Shown: positions 35,122 to 46,800 of the stretch, one piece after another | Layout of the letters: the number at the start of each line of letters is the position of its first letter | How positions within the stretch are numbered: position 1 is the first letter of the stretch | Source of the DNA: Williamsia herbipolensis | GTDB lineage: Bacteria > Actinomycetota > Actinomycetes > Mycobacteriales > Mycobacteriaceae | Direction: 5' to 3' | DNA: 64,000 nt | Assembly: GCF_000964005.1 (NCBI RefSeq) | Contig: NZ_JXYP01000016.1 | Span: forward strand, 1 to 64,000 | The notes under the pieces: generated by a model | What the model saw: only the letters and a program-made list of their open reading frames with translations | Database searches by the model: none | Told to the model about the DNA's origin: nothing | Position numbers and translations under genes: made by a program

Positions 35122-36807
35122 GTGAACCCCGCACTCGCCGCCGCCCTGCAGGTCGGCGTCGTCATCGTCGTCCTCGCCCTCGTGTACGTCCCCCTCGGCG
35201 ACTACATGGCCCGCGTCTTCACCAGCGCCCGCGACCTCGCCGTCGAGCGCGTCTTCTACCGCGTGGTGCGGGTGGACGCGGGTCGGCAGCAGACCTGGGT
35301 CGGCTACGCCGCAGCCCTCCTCGGCTTCTCGCTGGTCGGTGTCCTGTTCCTCTATGTGCTGCAACGGATCCAGGGTCACCTGCCGATGTCGGGGGGACGG
35401 CCCGGGGTGCCGGGCGCGATGGCCTTCAACACGGCGGTGTCGTTCGTCACCAACACCAACTGGCAGTCGTACTCACCCGAGGTGGTGATGGGGAACCTCA
35501 CCCAGGCCGGTGGCCTGGCGGTGCAGAACTTCCTCTCCGCCGCCGTCGGCCTTGCGGTCGCGGTCGCGCTCGTCCGCGGCATCATCGCCCGCACCACCAC
35601 CGGTGAGATCGGCAACTTCTGGGTCGATCTCGTGCGCGGTGTCGTCCGAATCCTGTTGCCGCTCAGCGTGCTGTTCGCGATCCTGTTCGTGGCCCAGGGT
35701 GTGGTGCAGTCGTTCCATTCCGGGTTCGACTTCACCGGACTCGGCGGCGGCAGCGGCCACGCCGTGGTCGGCCCCTTCGCCTCGCAGGAGGCCATCAAGG
35801 AACTCGGCACCAACGGAGGTGGCTCGCTCGCCACGAACTCCGCGCACCCGTTCGAGAACCCCACCCCGCTGACGAACATCGCCCAGATCATCGCGATCCT
35901 CGTGATCCCGGTGTGCCTCACGAGGACCTACGCCACGATGGTCGCCGACCGTCAGCAGGGCTACACCGTCCTCGGTGTCATGGCGACGCTGTTCGCCCTG
36001 ATCCTCGCCGTCACTTGGTTCTTCGAGGAGCGGACCAACGGGGCCGCCGCCACCGCGGCCGGCGCGATGATGGAGGGCAAGGAACAGCGCTTCGGTATCC
36101 CGGCCTCGGTCCTCTACGCCGTCGCCACCACCGGCACGTCCACCGGTGCCGTCAACGCCCAACACGACAGCTTCTCCGCGGCGAGCGGCGGCGCGGTGAT
36201 GTGGAACATGCTGCTCGGCGAGGTGGCGCCCGGCGGGGTCGGGACCGGTCTCTACGGCATCCTCGTGCTGGCCATCATCGCGGTCTTCGTCGGCGGTCTG
36301 CTCGTCGGACGTACCCCCGAGTTCCTGGGCAAGAAGATCGGCCAGCAGGAGATCACGATGGCCGCCCTGTCGATTCTCGTGATGCCCGCACTGGTGCTCG
36401 TCGGGACCGCGATCACCGCGATCCTGCCGTCCACCACCGGTTTCCAGGGCAACAGTGGCGACCCCGGGACCCCGGGATCGATCCACGGATTCTCCGAGGT
36501 GCTCTACGCCTACGCCTCGGCCGCCAACAACAACGGCAGCGCGTTCGGCGGCCTCACCGTGACCAGCGACTGGTTCCAGGTGTCGCTCGGCGTGTGCATG
36601 CTGTTCGGCCGGTTCCTGCCCATCATCTTCACCCTCGCCCTCGCCGGACTGCTCGCGAAGCAGAAACCGAAACCCGCATCGACGGCGACCCTGCCCACCC
36701 ACGGCCTGCTCTACGGCGGCCTGGTGACCGGCACCGTGCTCCTCGTGGCCGGTCTCACCTTCTTCCCCGCCCTTGCCCTGGGGCCCATCGCGGAGGCACT
36801 CGCATGA
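35122..36807 (+). CDS. kdpA: K+-transporting ATPase subunit A
   Basis: KdpA is the potassium-channel-like subunit that selects K+. The 561-residue protein has about ten transmembrane helices. The pore-loop segments of the four repeats are visible, including NTNWQSY, GTNGGGS, TTGTSTG and NNNGSA. The GTG at 35122 is 5 bp after kdpF; the reading frame extends further upstream but would overlap kdpF. Its stop overlaps kdpB (ATGA). It works with KdpB and KdpC in the inner membrane. Confidence 0.96.
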   Translation: MNPALAAALQVGVVIVVLALVYVPLGDYMARVFTSARDLAVERVFYRVVRVDAGRQQTWVGYAAALLGFSLVGVLFLYVLQRIQGHLPMSGGRPGVPGAMAFNTAVSFVTNTNWQSYSPEVVMGNLTQAGGLAVQNFLSAAVGLAVAVALVRGIIARTTTGEIGNFWVDLVRGVVRILLPLSVLFAILFVAQGVVQSFHSGFDFTGLGGGSGHAVVGPFASQEAIKELGTNGGGSLATNSAHPFENPTPLTNIAQIIAILVIPVCLTRTYATMVADRQQGYTVLGVMATLFALILAVTWFFEERTNGAAATAAGAMMEGKEQRFGIPASVLYAVATTGTSTGAVNAQHDSFSAASGGAVMWNMLLGEVAPGGVGTGLYGILVLAIIAVFVGGLLVGRTPEFLGKKIGQQEITMAALSILVMPALVLVGTAITAILPSTTGFQGNSGDPGTPGSIHGFSEVLYAYASAANNNGSAFGGLTVTSDWFQVSLGVCMLFGRFLPIIFTLALAGLLAKQKPKPASTATLPTHGLLYGGLVTGTVLLVAGLTFFPALALGPIAEALA

Positions 36808-38924
36808 CCATCACCGATCCCGGTCCCTCCGGACCGAGCACCTCAGATACCGCGGGTGCACCCGCGGTGTCGGACGACATGGCCGGCAGCGGGGCGTTCT
36901 CGCCGACCCAGCTCGTCCGTTCCCTGCCCGACGCCGTACGCAAGCTCACCCCGCGCGACCAGGCCCGCAACCCCGTCATGTTCGTGGTCTACCTCGGGGC
37001 CATCGCGACCACCTTGCTCGCGATCTACCAGCCGTCGTGGTTCTCGTGGGCCATCGCCTTCTGGCTCTGGTTCACCTCGCTGTTCGCCAACCTCGCCGAG
37101 GCGGTGGCCGAGGGTCGCGGGAAGGCCCAGGCCGCGAGCTTGCGGAAGGTGAAGCGCGACACCATGGCCCGGCGTCTCGGTGACGACGGGTCGATCACCG
37201 AGGTCCCCGGCTCGGATCTGACGATCGGTGACCGCATCGTCGTCGAGGCGGGCGAGGTGATCGCCGGTGACGGCGATGTCGTCGAGGGCATCGCCACCGT
37301 CGACGAATCGGCGATCACCGGTGAATCGGCGCCGGTGATCCGAGAGTCCGGCGGCGACCGCTGCGCGGTGACCGGGGGCACCGTGGTCCTGTCGGACCGC
37401 ATCGTCGTCGAGATCACCACCATGCCCGGCGAGTCGTTCGTCGACCGGATGATCGCCCTCGTCGAGGGCGCGTCGCGGAAGAAGACACCGAACGAGATCG
37501 CCCTCGACATCCTCCTCGCGAGCCTCACCGTCATCTTCCTGCTCGCGGTCGTCGCCATCGGACCCATGCAGCAGTACGCGGGGTCGACCCCCGATCCGGT
37601 GAAGCTCATCGCGCTGCTGGTGTGCCTCATCCCGACCACGATCGGCGCGCTGCTGTCGTCGATCGGCATCGCGGGCATGGACCGGCTCGTCCAACGCAAC
37701 GTGCTCGCGATGTCGGGGCGCGCGGTCGAGGCGGCCGGCGACATCGACACCCTGTTGATGGACAAGACCGGCACCATCACCTTCGGCAACCGCAGGGCCA
37801 CCGCGCTCGTCCCGGCACCCGGCGTCGCGATCGGCGACATCGCAGGCGCGGCATGCCGTTCGAGCCTCGGCGACGACACCCCCGAGGGCCGCAGCATCAT
37901 CGACCTCTGCCGTGAGCGCTACGGCGTCGACGTCGACGCGCTGCGACCCGCACCGGGCGCCGCCACCATCGTCGCCTTCACCGCCCAGACCCGGATGAGC
38001 GGTCTCGACCTCCCCGACGAGGGTGACCTGCTGATCCGCAAGGGGGCCGCCGACGCGGTGGTGCGCTGGGCCCGCGAGGGGGGAACGACCGTCGATGACG
38101 CGGTCACCTCCGCGGTCGAACAGATCGCGGCCGGTGGCGGCACACCGCTGCTGGTGGCCGACCGCGCAGGGTCGGCCCCGGTCCGCGTCCTCGGGGTGAT
38201 CGCGTTGTCCGACGTGGTGAAACCCGGTATGGCCGAACGGTTCGCGCAGTTGCGCGCCATGGGCATCAAGACGGTGATGGTGACCGGCGACAACCCGCGC
38301 ACCGCCGCGGCGATCGCCGCCGAGGCCGGCGTCGACGACTACATCGCCGAGGCCACCCCGGAGGACAAACTCGCACTGATCAAGACCGAGCAGACCGGTG
38401 GACGGCTCGTCGCGATGACCGGCGACGGCACCAACGACGCACCGGCGCTGGCGCAGGCCGACGTCGGCCTGGCGATGAACACCGGTACCTCGGCGGCCAA
38501 AGAGGCCGGGAACATGGTCGATCTCGACTCCGACCCGACCAAGCTCATCGACGTGGTCGCGATCGGCAAGCAATTGCTGATCACCCGCGGTGCCCTCACC
38601 ACGTTCTCCCTCGCCAACGACCTCGCCAAGTACTTCGCCATCCTGCCCGCACTGTTCACCGGCATCTACCCCCAGCTCGACTCGCTCAACGTGATGCGCC
38701 TGCACTCGGCGCAGTCGGCGATCGTGTCGGCGGTCATCTTCAACGCGCTCATCATCGTCGCGCTGATCCCGCTGTCGCTCAAAGGCGTTCGCTACCGGCC
38801 GTCGTCGGCCTCGAGGCTGCTCGGGCGCAACCTGCTCCTCTACGGCGTCGGCGGTGTGGTGTCACCGTTCGTCGGCATCTGGCTCATCGATCTCGTCGTC
38901 CGCTTTCTCCCGGGAATGGGGTAG
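36804..38924 (+). CDS. kdpB: K+-transporting P-type ATPase subunit B
   Basis: KdpB is the ATP-hydrolysing subunit. The 706-residue P-type ATPase has the phosphorylated Asp320 in DKTGTIT, the TGES loop with Ser175 (the residue equivalent to the inhibitory phosphorylation site of E. coli KdpB), [12 protein letters not shown] and the hinge [14 protein letters not shown]. About seven transmembrane helices. The ATG overlaps the kdpA stop. A hydrophilic N-terminal stretch of about 40 residues precedes the first conserved segment. Confidence 0.96.
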   Translation: MTITDPGPSGPSTSDTAGAPAVSDDMAGSGAFSPTQLVRSLPDAVRKLTPRDQARNPVMFVVYLGAIATTLLAIYQPSWFSWAIAFWLWFTSLFANLAEAVAEGRGKAQAASLRKVKRDTMARRLGDDGSITEVPGSDLTIGDRIVVEAGEVIAGDGDVVEGIATVDESAITGESAPVIRESGGDRCAVTGGTVVLSDRIVVEITTMPGESFVDRMIALVEGASRKKTPNEIALDILLASLTVIFLLAVVAIGPMQQYAGSTPDPVKLIALLVCLIPTTIGALLSSIGIAGMDRLVQRNVLAMSGRAVEAAGDIDTLLMDKTGTITFGNRRATALVPAPGVAIGDIAGAACRSSLGDDTPEGRSIIDLCRERYGVDVDALRPAPGAATIVAFTAQTRMSGLDLPDEGDLLIRKGAADAVVRWAREGGTTVDDAVTSAVEQIAAGGGTPLLVADRAGSAPVRVLGVIALSDVVKPGMAERFAQLRAMGIKTVMVTGDNPRTAAAIAAEAGVDDYIAEATPEDKLALIKTEQTGGRLVAMTGDGTNDAPALAQADVGLAMNTGTSAAKEAGNMVDLDSDPTKLIDVVAIGKQLLITRGALTTFSLANDLAKYFAILPALFTGIYPQLDSLNVMRLHSAQSAIVSAVIFNALIIVALIPLSLKGVRYRPSSASRLLGRNLLLYGVGGVVSPFVGIWLIDLVVRFLPGMG

Positions 38925-38930
38925 CAGCAC

Positions 38931-39557
38931 ATGCTCGTCATCCGAAACGTCGTGCGCCAGTCGCTCGTCGGTCTCGCCGTGCTCATCGGCCTGACGCTGC
39001 TGTTGGGGGTGGCCTATCCCGCCGCGGTGTGGGGCGTCTCGCGCCTGACCACCCACTCCGCCGAGGGATCGCAGGTCACCGACGCCAACGGGTGCGTTGT
39101 CGGGTCGAAGCTGCTCGGCGTCGACATCGCGGTTCCCGCCGGAACGCCCGACCCCTATCTGCACTCACGGGTGGTCGGCTCGGCCGACGACCCGTTCGCC
39201 CCCGGAGACCCGTCGGCGTCGGCGGCGAGCCAGCAGGGACCCAACAGCGAACTGCTCGCCAAGAACATCGATGCACGCCGCGCGGCCATCGCGGCCCGCG
39301 AGGGCATCACGCCCGGGCAGGTCCCCGTCGACGCCGTCACCGGGTCGGGTTCCGGGCTCGACCCCGACATCAGCGAGGCCTACGCGGCGCTGCAGGTGCC
39401 CCGGATCGCACGCGTCCGCAATCTGACCCCGCAGCGCGTGCAGGCGGTGATCGACGCGCACACCTCCGATCGCCAGCTCGGGTTCCTGGGCCAGTCGCGC
39501 GTGAACGTCCTCGAGGTCAACATCGCCTTGGGCGCCACGGCACCGAAGTGCGGGTAG
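38931..39557 (+). CDS. kdpC: K+-transporting ATPase subunit C
   Basis: KdpC is the single-helix accessory subunit that assembles KdpA with KdpB and raises ATP affinity. The 208-residue protein has one N-terminal transmembrane helix (VGLAVLIGLTLLLGVAYPAAVWG) and a soluble domain outside, with family segments GSKLLGVDIA, DPYLHSR and SGSGLDPDIS. Its ATG is 6 bp after kdpB, and kdpD starts 6 bp after its stop, so kdpA-E is one tightly packed unit. Confidence 0.95.
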   Translation: MLVIRNVVRQSLVGLAVLIGLTLLLGVAYPAAVWGVSRLTTHSAEGSQVTDANGCVVGSKLLGVDIAVPAGTPDPYLHSRVVGSADDPFAPGDPSASAASQQGPNSELLAKNIDARRAAIAAREGITPGQVPVDAVTGSGSGLDPDISEAYAALQVPRIARVRNLTPQRVQAVIDAHTSDRQLGFLGQSRVNVLEVNIALGATAPKCG

Positions 39558-39563
39558 CGGGCG

Positions 39564-42245
39564 GTGGCGGCGTCCGACGATGATCGTGTGGTGACCACCG
39601 GACCCGAGAGCGCCGAACGGCGCGGCACCCTGCAGATCTTCCTGGGCTGCGCTCCCGGCGTCGGCAAGACCTACGAGATGCTGGCGCAGGCCGCGACTCT
39701 GGCGGCCGAGGGTGCCGACGTGGTCGCCGCGGTCGTCGAGACGCACGGTCGGACGGGCACCGCACGGATGCTCGAGGGCATCGAGGTCATCCCGACCGTG
39801 ACGATCGAGTACCGGGGCACCGTTCTGTCCGAACTCGATCTGGAGGCGGTCCTGGCCCGCGCTCCCGACGTGGTGCTGGTCGACGAACTCGCGCACAGCA
39901 ACGCCCCCGGCAGTCGCAACGCCAAACGGTGGGAGGACATCCGCGACATCGTCGACGCCGGCATCTCGGTGCTCTCCACGGTCAACATCCAGCACCTCGA
40001 GAGCCTCAACGACGTCGTCGCCCAGATCACCGGCGTCACCCAGCGCGAGACCGTCCCCGACGAGATCGTGCGTGCGGCCGACGCGATCGAACTGGTCGAC
40101 ATCGCCCCCGAGGCGCTGCGGCGGCGCCTCGCCGCGGGCAAGGTCTACCCGGGTGAGCGCATCCAGGGTGCGCTCGTCAACTACTTCCGCCAGGGCAACC
40201 TCACGGCCCTGCGGGAGTTGGCGCTGCTGTGGCTCGCCGACCGGGTCGACGACTCGCTGGCCGACTATCGAGCCGAACACGCGATCACCGACACCTGGGA
40301 GACCCGTGAACGCGTCGTCGTCGCGGTCACCGGTGGCCCCGAGTCGGCGACCCTGCTGCGCCGCGCATCACGGATCGCCTCGCGGTCGAGCGCGGAACTG
40401 ATCGCGGTGCACGTGGTCCGCGGCGACGGCCTCCTCGACCGACTCTCCGGTGAGATGCCCTCGCTCACCGAACTGGCCGCCGGTTTCGGCGCCCGGATCC
40501 ACACCGCGGTGGGCGATTCCATCCCCGAGACCCTCCTCGACTTCGCCCGCGGCGTGAACGCCACGCAGCTGGTGATGGGGACCTCGCGCCGATCACGATG
40601 GCAACGACTCCTCGACGAGGGGACCGGGGCCACCGTGGTGCGGATGTCGGGGAAGATCGACGTCCACATGGTCACCCACGACCAGGCGCGACGACGCAAC
40701 CGGCTCGACATCCGCGAGACCCGTCTGCACCGACCGCTGAGCTGGGTGCTGGCGGTGGTGGTCCCGTGCGTGGCCGCCGCCGCGATCTTCGGTCTCGACC
40801 GGTGGCTGGGGTTCGCCAGCGAGACCGCCATCTTCTTCGTGGTGGTGCTGGCGATCTCGATGCTCGGCGGTGTCGGGCCCGCGGCGCTCACCGCGATCAC
40901 CTCGGGACTGCTGCTCAACTTCTTCTTCACCGCACCCCGCTACACGTTCACCATCGACAGCGTCGAGAACCTGTCGACGATCGTGGTGATGTTGCTGATC
41001 GCCATCGCCGTTGCCGTGCTGGTGGATTCGGCGACCGTGCGGAGGCGGGAGGCCACCCGCGCGGCCAGGGAGGCCGAGCTGCTGACCACCTTCGCCGGGG
41101 CGGTGCTCCGGGGACAGGGCCTCGCCACCCTGCTCGATCTCGTCCGGACCACCTTCGATCAACGGTCGGTGTCGGTGGTGCGGATCGACGAGGGCGCCTC
41201 GGCCCCGGTGGTCACCGACGCGGTCGGCGACGACCCGGCGACCGCCCCGGCGCAGGCCGACACCGTCTGCACCGTGCCGTCGGGTCCCTACGCGTTGCTG
41301 CTGCGCGGCCCGGTGGTGACCGGCCGCGACCGTCGGGTGTTGACCGCCGTCGCGTCGCAGGCCGCCGCGGTGGTGGAGCGCCGCCAGCTCGCCGAGGAGG
41401 CCTCGAACGCCAAGGCGCTCAGCGAGACCGACCGACTGCGACGTGCCCTGCTCTCGGCGGTGAGCCACGATCTGCGGACCCCGCTCGCCGCGGTGAAGGC
41501 CGCGGCGTCGAGCCTGCGCAGCACCGACGTGTCCTTCTCGGCCGAGGACACCGCCGAGCTGCTGGCGACGATCGAGGAGTCGACCGACCACCTCACCGCC
41601 CTGGTGGGCAACCTGCTCGACTCCTCGCGTCTGGCCGCCGGTGTGGTGCGACCGCAGATGAAGTTCGTCTACCTCACCGAGGTCGTCAGCCGAGTGCTGG
41701 TGGGCATGTCGGCGTACGACACGCGCCAGCTCGCGCGGGTGCGACTCGAACTCGGTGACACGCTCGTCTACGCCGATCCCGTTCTGCTGGAACGCGTGTT
41801 GGCGAACCTCATCGACAACGGGTTGCGGCACAGTGGGCGCGGTGACGGATACGGGGCAGAGGGTGAGGGCGAGGTGACCGTGTGCGCCGAGGTCGTCACC
41901 GAGGGTCCCGGCCAGGGCATCGGCACCTCGACCTCGGTCACCGATCCCGACGCCCCGACGCGCGTGCTGATCCGTGTCATCGACCACGGCGCGGGCATCG
42001 CCCCGGCCGATCGCGAGCAGATGTTCGCCGCGTTCCACCGGGTCGGTGATCAGAACGCGAGTTCCGGTGTGGGTCTGGGTCTGTCCGTGGCGCAGGGGTT
42101 CACCGAGGCGATGGACGGTCGACTCGAGGCGGTCGACACCGACGGTGGGGGCCTGACCCTCGTCGTCGACCTCCCCGGCGCGCCGGGGGAACCACGACCG
42201 TCCGACGACCACCGCCTCGCGCGCGAATCCCTGGGGGGCCACTGA
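39564..42245 (+). CDS. kdpD: Sensor histidine kinase KdpD
   Basis: This 893-residue membrane sensor controls kdp expression by phosphorylating KdpE. The N-terminal KdpD domain has the Walker A motif APGVGKTYEML near residues 30-40, a USP-like domain at about 250-365 follows, then four transmembrane helices (DUF4118, about 395-490), a GAF-like region, the HisKA site His635 in SHDLRTPLAA, and a C-terminal HATPase domain (NLIDNGLRHS; GAGIAP; GVGLGLS). The GTG start is 6 bp after kdpC and overlaps none. It stays in the same operon as its targets. Confidence 0.95.
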   Translation: MAASDDDRVVTTGPESAERRGTLQIFLGCAPGVGKTYEMLAQAATLAAEGADVVAAVVETHGRTGTARMLEGIEVIPTVTIEYRGTVLSELDLEAVLARAPDVVLVDELAHSNAPGSRNAKRWEDIRDIVDAGISVLSTVNIQHLESLNDVVAQITGVTQRETVPDEIVRAADAIELVDIAPEALRRRLAAGKVYPGERIQGALVNYFRQGNLTALRELALLWLADRVDDSLADYRAEHAITDTWETRERVVVAVTGGPESATLLRRASRIASRSSAELIAVHVVRGDGLLDRLSGEMPSLTELAAGFGARIHTAVGDSIPETLLDFARGVNATQLVMGTSRRSRWQRLLDEGTGATVVRMSGKIDVHMVTHDQARRRNRLDIRETRLHRPLSWVLAVVVPCVAAAAIFGLDRWLGFASETAIFFVVVLAISMLGGVGPAALTAITSGLLLNFFFTAPRYTFTIDSVENLSTIVVMLLIAIAVAVLVDSATVRRREATRAAREAELLTTFAGAVLRGQGLATLLDLVRTTFDQRSVSVVRIDEGASAPVVTDAVGDDPATAPAQADTVCTVPSGPYALLLRGPVVTGRDRRVLTAVASQAAAVVERRQLAEEASNAKALSETDRLRRALLSAVSHDLRTPLAAVKAAASSLRSTDVSFSAEDTAELLATIEESTDHLTALVGNLLDSSRLAAGVVRPQMKFVYLTEVVSRVLVGMSAYDTRQLARVRLELGDTLVYADPVLLERVLANLIDNGLRHSGRGDGYGAEGEGEVTVCAEVVTEGPGQGIGTSTSVTDPDAPTRVLIRVIDHGAGIAPADREQMFAAFHRVGDQNASSGVGLGLSVAQGFTEAMDGRLEAVDTDGGGLTLVVDLPGAPGEPRPSDDHRLARESLGGH

Positions 42246-42952
42246 TGTCACAACCGCAACCGGTCGAGCACACACGCGTCCTCGTCGTCGACGACGAGCC
42301 GCAGATCCTGCGCGCGCTGCGCATCAACCTGAACGCCCGTGGATTCGACGTGACGACCGCCTCGACCGGTGCCGGCGCACTGCGTGCGGCCGCCCAGACG
42401 AACCCCCAGGTGGTGATCCTTGACCTCGGCCTGCCCGACATCGACGGGTTCGAGGTCCTCGAGGGCCTGCGCGGGTGGACGACCGTCCCGGTGATCGTCC
42501 TCTCGGCGCGCACCGACTCCGGCGACAAGGTCCAGGCCCTCGACGCCGGCGCCGACGACTACGTGACCAAGCCGTTCGGGATGGAGGAACTGCTGGCCCG
42601 TCTCCGTGCCGCCGTCCGGCGTGCGAGCGCCCCCTCCCCGGGGCTGGAGGAACCCGTCGTCGACGCCGGGTCGTTCGTGGTGGACCTGCGCGCGAAGCTC
42701 GTCACCCGGGAGGGGACCGACGTCCATCTCACCCCGACCGAATGGGGTGTGCTGGAGATGCTGGTGCGCAACGAGGGCAAGCTGGTGGGGCAACGCGAGT
42801 TGCTCCACGAGGTGTGGGGACCGTCCTACGACTCGCAGACCCACTATCTGCGCGTGTATCTCGCGGGTCTGCGACGCAAACTCGAACCCGATCCGACGCA
42901 CCCGCGCCACCTCATCACCGAGGCCGGGATGGGGTACCGCTTCGTCCGGTGA
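42245..42952 (+). CDS. kdpE: KDP operon response regulator KdpE
   Basis: KdpE is the OmpR/PhoB-type activator of kdp. The 235-residue protein has the acidic pocket (VVDDEP), the phosphorylated Asp60 in VVILDLGLPD and the conserved Lys in DYVTKPFG. A C-terminal winged helix starts near 135 (LTPTEWGVLEMLVRNEG). The ATG overlaps the last base of the kdpD TGA (TGATG). Its binding site is expected in the 200 bp before the operon. Confidence 0.95.
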   Translation: MSQPQPVEHTRVLVVDDEPQILRALRINLNARGFDVTTASTGAGALRAAAQTNPQVVILDLGLPDIDGFEVLEGLRGWTTVPVIVLSARTDSGDKVQALDAGADDYVTKPFGMEELLARLRAAVRRASAPSPGLEEPVVDAGSFVVDLRAKLVTREGTDVHLTPTEWGVLEMLVRNEGKLVGQRELLHEVWGPSYDSQTHYLRVYLAGLRRKLEPDPTHPRHLITEAGMGYRFVR

Positions 42953-42990
42953 GCGGAATTCGGGGTCCCGGCACGGTGTTCAATGCTGCT

Positions 42991-43425
42991 ATGAGCACCG
43001 AGAACACCACCCCCGCCGCCACGACACTCTGGGTCGAGCGCACCGGCACCCGCCGCTACACCGGCCACAGCTCGCGCGGCGCGCAGGTGCTCGTCGGGTC
43101 CGAGGACGTCGAGGGCGTCTTCACCCCGGGTGAGCTGCTGAAGATCGCCCTGGCCGCGTGCACCGGGATGAGCTCGGACGCACCGCTGGCGCGGCGGCTC
43201 GGCGACCACTACGCCGCGACCGTGCGCGTCTCCGGCGCCGCCGATCGCGACGCCGAGGTCTACCCGCGGCTCGACGAGGAGCTCGACATCGACCTGTCCG
43301 GGCTCGACGCCGACACCGCGCAGCGTCTCCTCACCGTGGTCGCACGCGCCGTCGACGCGTCGTGCACCGTCGGCCGCACCCTGAAGGCGGGCACCGAGGT
43401 GTCGCTCACCCTGCCGACACGATGA
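42991..43425 (+). CDS. OsmC family protein
   Basis: A 144-residue OsmC/Ohr-type protein. It has the two cysteines of this fold, in AACTGM (near 55) and ASCTVGRT (near 121), which reduce organic hydroperoxides in family members. The position before acyP-smc matches M. tuberculosis Rv2923c. The ATG lies 6 nt after TTCAAT, a weak -10, and no ribosome site is seen. The stop overlaps acyP (ATGA). Confidence 0.88.
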   Translation: MSTENTTPAATTLWVERTGTRRYTGHSSRGAQVLVGSEDVEGVFTPGELLKIALAACTGMSSDAPLARRLGDHYAATVRVSGAADRDAEVYPRLDEELDIDLSGLDADTAQRLLTVVARAVDASCTVGRTLKAGTEVSLTLPTR

Positions 43426-43718
43426 GCGGGCCCACCGACGCCGACGACACCCTTCGGCTCACGGCGTGGGTCCACGGGCGCGTGCAGGGTGTGGGGTTCC
43501 GTTGGTGGACGCGAGCGCGTGCGCTCGAACTGGGGTTGGTCGGGCACGCCACCAACCAGCCGGACGGCCGGGTGCTCGTCGTCGCCGAGGGACCACGCGA
43601 CGCCGTCGACGGACTCCTCCGTCTCCTGCGGGGTGACACCACACCGGGGCGGGTCGATCTCGTGGTGGACGACGTCGGACCCGCCGTCGGGGGACTCGAG
43701 GGATTCGTCGAACGGTGA
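43422..43718 (+). CDS. acyP: Acylphosphatase
   Basis: A 98-residue enzyme that hydrolyses acyl phosphates. The catalytic arginine is in VHGRVQGVGFR and the catalytic asparagine in HATNQPDG. The ATG at 43422 overlaps the osmC stop by 4 bp. A longer upstream reading overlaps osmC and is not needed. smc follows after 99 bp. Confidence 0.93.
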   Translation: MSGPTDADDTLRLTAWVHGRVQGVGFRWWTRARALELGLVGHATNQPDGRVLVVAEGPRDAVDGLLRLLRGDTTPGRVDLVVDDVGPAVGGLEGFVER

Positions 43719-43817
43719 ACCGAACCGACAGGTGAGGCGGAGGTTTCGCCCCGGTGACCGCCCGGCGACGACTGGGATGTCCACCGGTGGTGTGCGACGT
43801 GGGTAATCTCTACCGTC

Positions 43818-46800
43818 GTGCACCTCAAGAGCCTGACGCTGAAGGGATTCAAGTCCTTCGCGTCGGCCACCACCCTGCGCTTCGAGCCGGGGATCACCTG
43901 CGTCGTCGGACCGAACGGATCGGGTAAATCCAACGTCGTCGACGCGCTGACCTGGGTGATGGGGGAGCAGGGGGCCAAGGCCCTGCGCGGCGGCAAGATG
44001 GAGGACGTCATCTTCGCCGGGACCTCCGGGCGCCCGCCGCTGGGCCGCGCCGAGGTCACCCTCACCATCGACAACTCCGACGGCGCCCTGCCGATCGACT
44101 ACTCCGAGGTCTCGGTGACCCGGCGGATGTTCCGCGACGGCGCCGGCGAGTACGAGATCAACGGCAGCACGTGTCGCCTCATGGACGTGCAGGAACTGCT
44201 CAGCGACTCCGGCATCGGCCGCGAGATGCACGTGATCGTGGGGCAGGGACGACTCTCGGCGATCCTCGAGTCGCGTCCCGAGGACCGTCGTGCGTTCATC
44301 GAGGAGGCAGCTGGGGTCCTCAAGCACCGCAAGCGCAAAGAGAAGGCCGTCCGCAAACTCGAGTCGATGCAGGCGAACCTCGCCCGTCTCACCGATCTGA
44401 CCGACGAGCTGCGTCGACAGCTCAAGCCGCTGGGTCGCCAGGCCGAGGTCGCCCGTCGCGCGCAGACCGTGCAGGCCGATCTGCGCGACGCCCGTCTGCG
44501 GCTGGCCGCCGACGACCTCGTGACCCTGCGGACCGCCATGGCCGAGCAGACCGCCACCGAGAGCCTCATCAGGGAGAACTCCGACCGCGTCGCCGCCGAA
44601 CTCGATCGCGCGACGGCCGAGATGACCGACCTGGAGACCCAGGTCGCCTCGATCGCCCCCGCGGCACAGCAGGCCGCCGCGGCCTGGTTCCGACTCTCGG
44701 CCCTGGCCGAACGGGTCGACGCCACCCGGCGCGTCGCCTCCGAGCGGGTGCGCCACCTCGCCGAACCCGTGGTCGCGGCCGCCACCGGACGCGATCCCGA
44801 CGAACTCGACGCCCAGGCGGCCGCCGCCGCCGAGGAGGAGGAGATCCGCGCCTACGCGGTCACCGAGGCCGACGATGCGCTCCAGGCCACCCGGGCGGCG
44901 CTGGCGGCTGCGGAATCGATTGCCGCGCAGGCCGACAGGGCCCATCTGGCGGCGGTCCGCGCGGTCGCCGACCGGCGTGAGGGATTGGTGCGTCTGGAAG
45001 GTCAGGTCACCAACCTCGCCACCCGCGCGGGGTCGACCGACGCCGAGGCGGCCCGCCTGTCGGCCGCGATCGTCGACGCCGACCGCCGCGCCGACGAGGC
45101 GCAGGCCGAACTCGACACCGTCGCGGCGACCGTCGGCGACCTCGACGCGACCGAACGCGGCCTCGACGAGCACCACGAACGCAGCGTCGTCGCCCTCAAC
45201 CACGCGAACGAACGCGTCGCGGAGCTGCAGGCCGCCGAACGCGCCGCCGAACAACGGGTCGCGTCGCTCACCGCCCGTATCGAGGCGTTGTCGACGAACC
45301 TCACGCGCAAGGACGGCGGCGCCTGGCTCCTGTCGAACGACGTTCGGGGACTGCAGGGTTCGGTGGTCGACCTGGTGAAGGTCGCCCCCGGCTACGAGGC
45401 CGCGATCGCCGCCGCGCTCGGTCCGGCCGCCGACGCCGTCGCCGCCGACGACACCGACGCCGCCCGCACCGCGCTCGCGACACTCAAGGACGCCGACGCC
45501 GGCCGTGCCGCCCTGTTGCTCGGCGGGTTGAGTGCGCCCCGGCGCCAGGGCCCCGCGCTGCCGCCGGGCGCGCGGTGGGCCGCCGAGGTGGTGACCGCCC
45601 CGGAGCAGCTGCGTGGCGCGGTCGACCTGCTGCTCGCCGACACCGTCGTCGCCGACAGTGACACCGTCGCCGCCGACGTGGCCGCGCGTGCCCGCGAGGC
45701 CGGCGACCGACTGCACGTGGTGACCCTCGACGGCGACGTGCTGGGCCCGGGGTGGATCAGCGGCGGCTCCGACCGTCGGCCCTCCACCCTCGAGTTGCAG
45801 GCCGACATCGACTCCGCCAAGGCCGATCTCGTCATCACCGCCCACCAGGGCGAGGAGATCGCCGCGGCGCTCTCGGGTGCCCTCGGCGAGCAGGAGGCCC
45901 GCCGCCAGTCCGCCGACGACGCCCTGGTGGCCCTGCACGAATCCGACGCGGCGGTCGGCGCGGTCTACGAACAGCTCGCCCGCCTGGGTCAGACCGTGCG
46001 CGCCGCCCGCGACGAGTCGGCCCGCCTCGCCGCCCAGCGCAGCGCGATCGAAGCGGGCCGCACCACCGCCCTCGCCGAACTCGCCGAGATGGAGGAGCGG
46101 CTGCGCGCGGCGCAGGTGGACCCCGACGACGAGGGGACCGATCTCGACACCGACGGTGAACGTGTCGCCGCGGCCGGCGCCGTGGCCGAGGCCCGGACCA
46201 CCGAGACCGAGGCGCGGCTGGCGTTGCGCACCGCAGAGGAACGCCTGGCGTCGGTGCGGGGACGTGCCGATTCCCTGCGCCGCGCCGCCGAATCCGAGCG
46301 CGAGGCCCGTGCCCGCGCCGAACGACAGAACCGCGCCCGGGCGCACGCCGCCGCAGTGGCCGAGGTGGTGGTGACCGCGGCCGACGACATCATCGTCCGC
46401 CTGAGCGGTGCGGTGGCCGATGCGCAGCGGACCCGCGACGACCTCGAGACCGCACGCACCGACCGTGCGGCGCTGCTCGACGCCGCACGACGCCAGGTCG
46501 CCGAGCTCACCGGTGAACTGAACCGACTGCGCGATCGGCTCCACGCCGACGAGGTCGCCGGGGCGCAGGCGGCGCTGCGGGTGGAGCAGCTCGAGGAGCA
46601 GATCGTCTCCACCCACGCCATCGGCCTCGACGACCTGCTCGCCGAGTACGGCCCCGATGTGGAGTTGCCGCCGACCGAGCTCGAGATGACCGAGTACCGG
46701 CAGGCCGTCGAGCGTGGCGAGATCGTGGTCGCGCCGGCACCCATGCGATTCGACCGCGCGGTCCAGGAGGCGCGCGCCAAACGCGCCCAGAAGGACCTCA

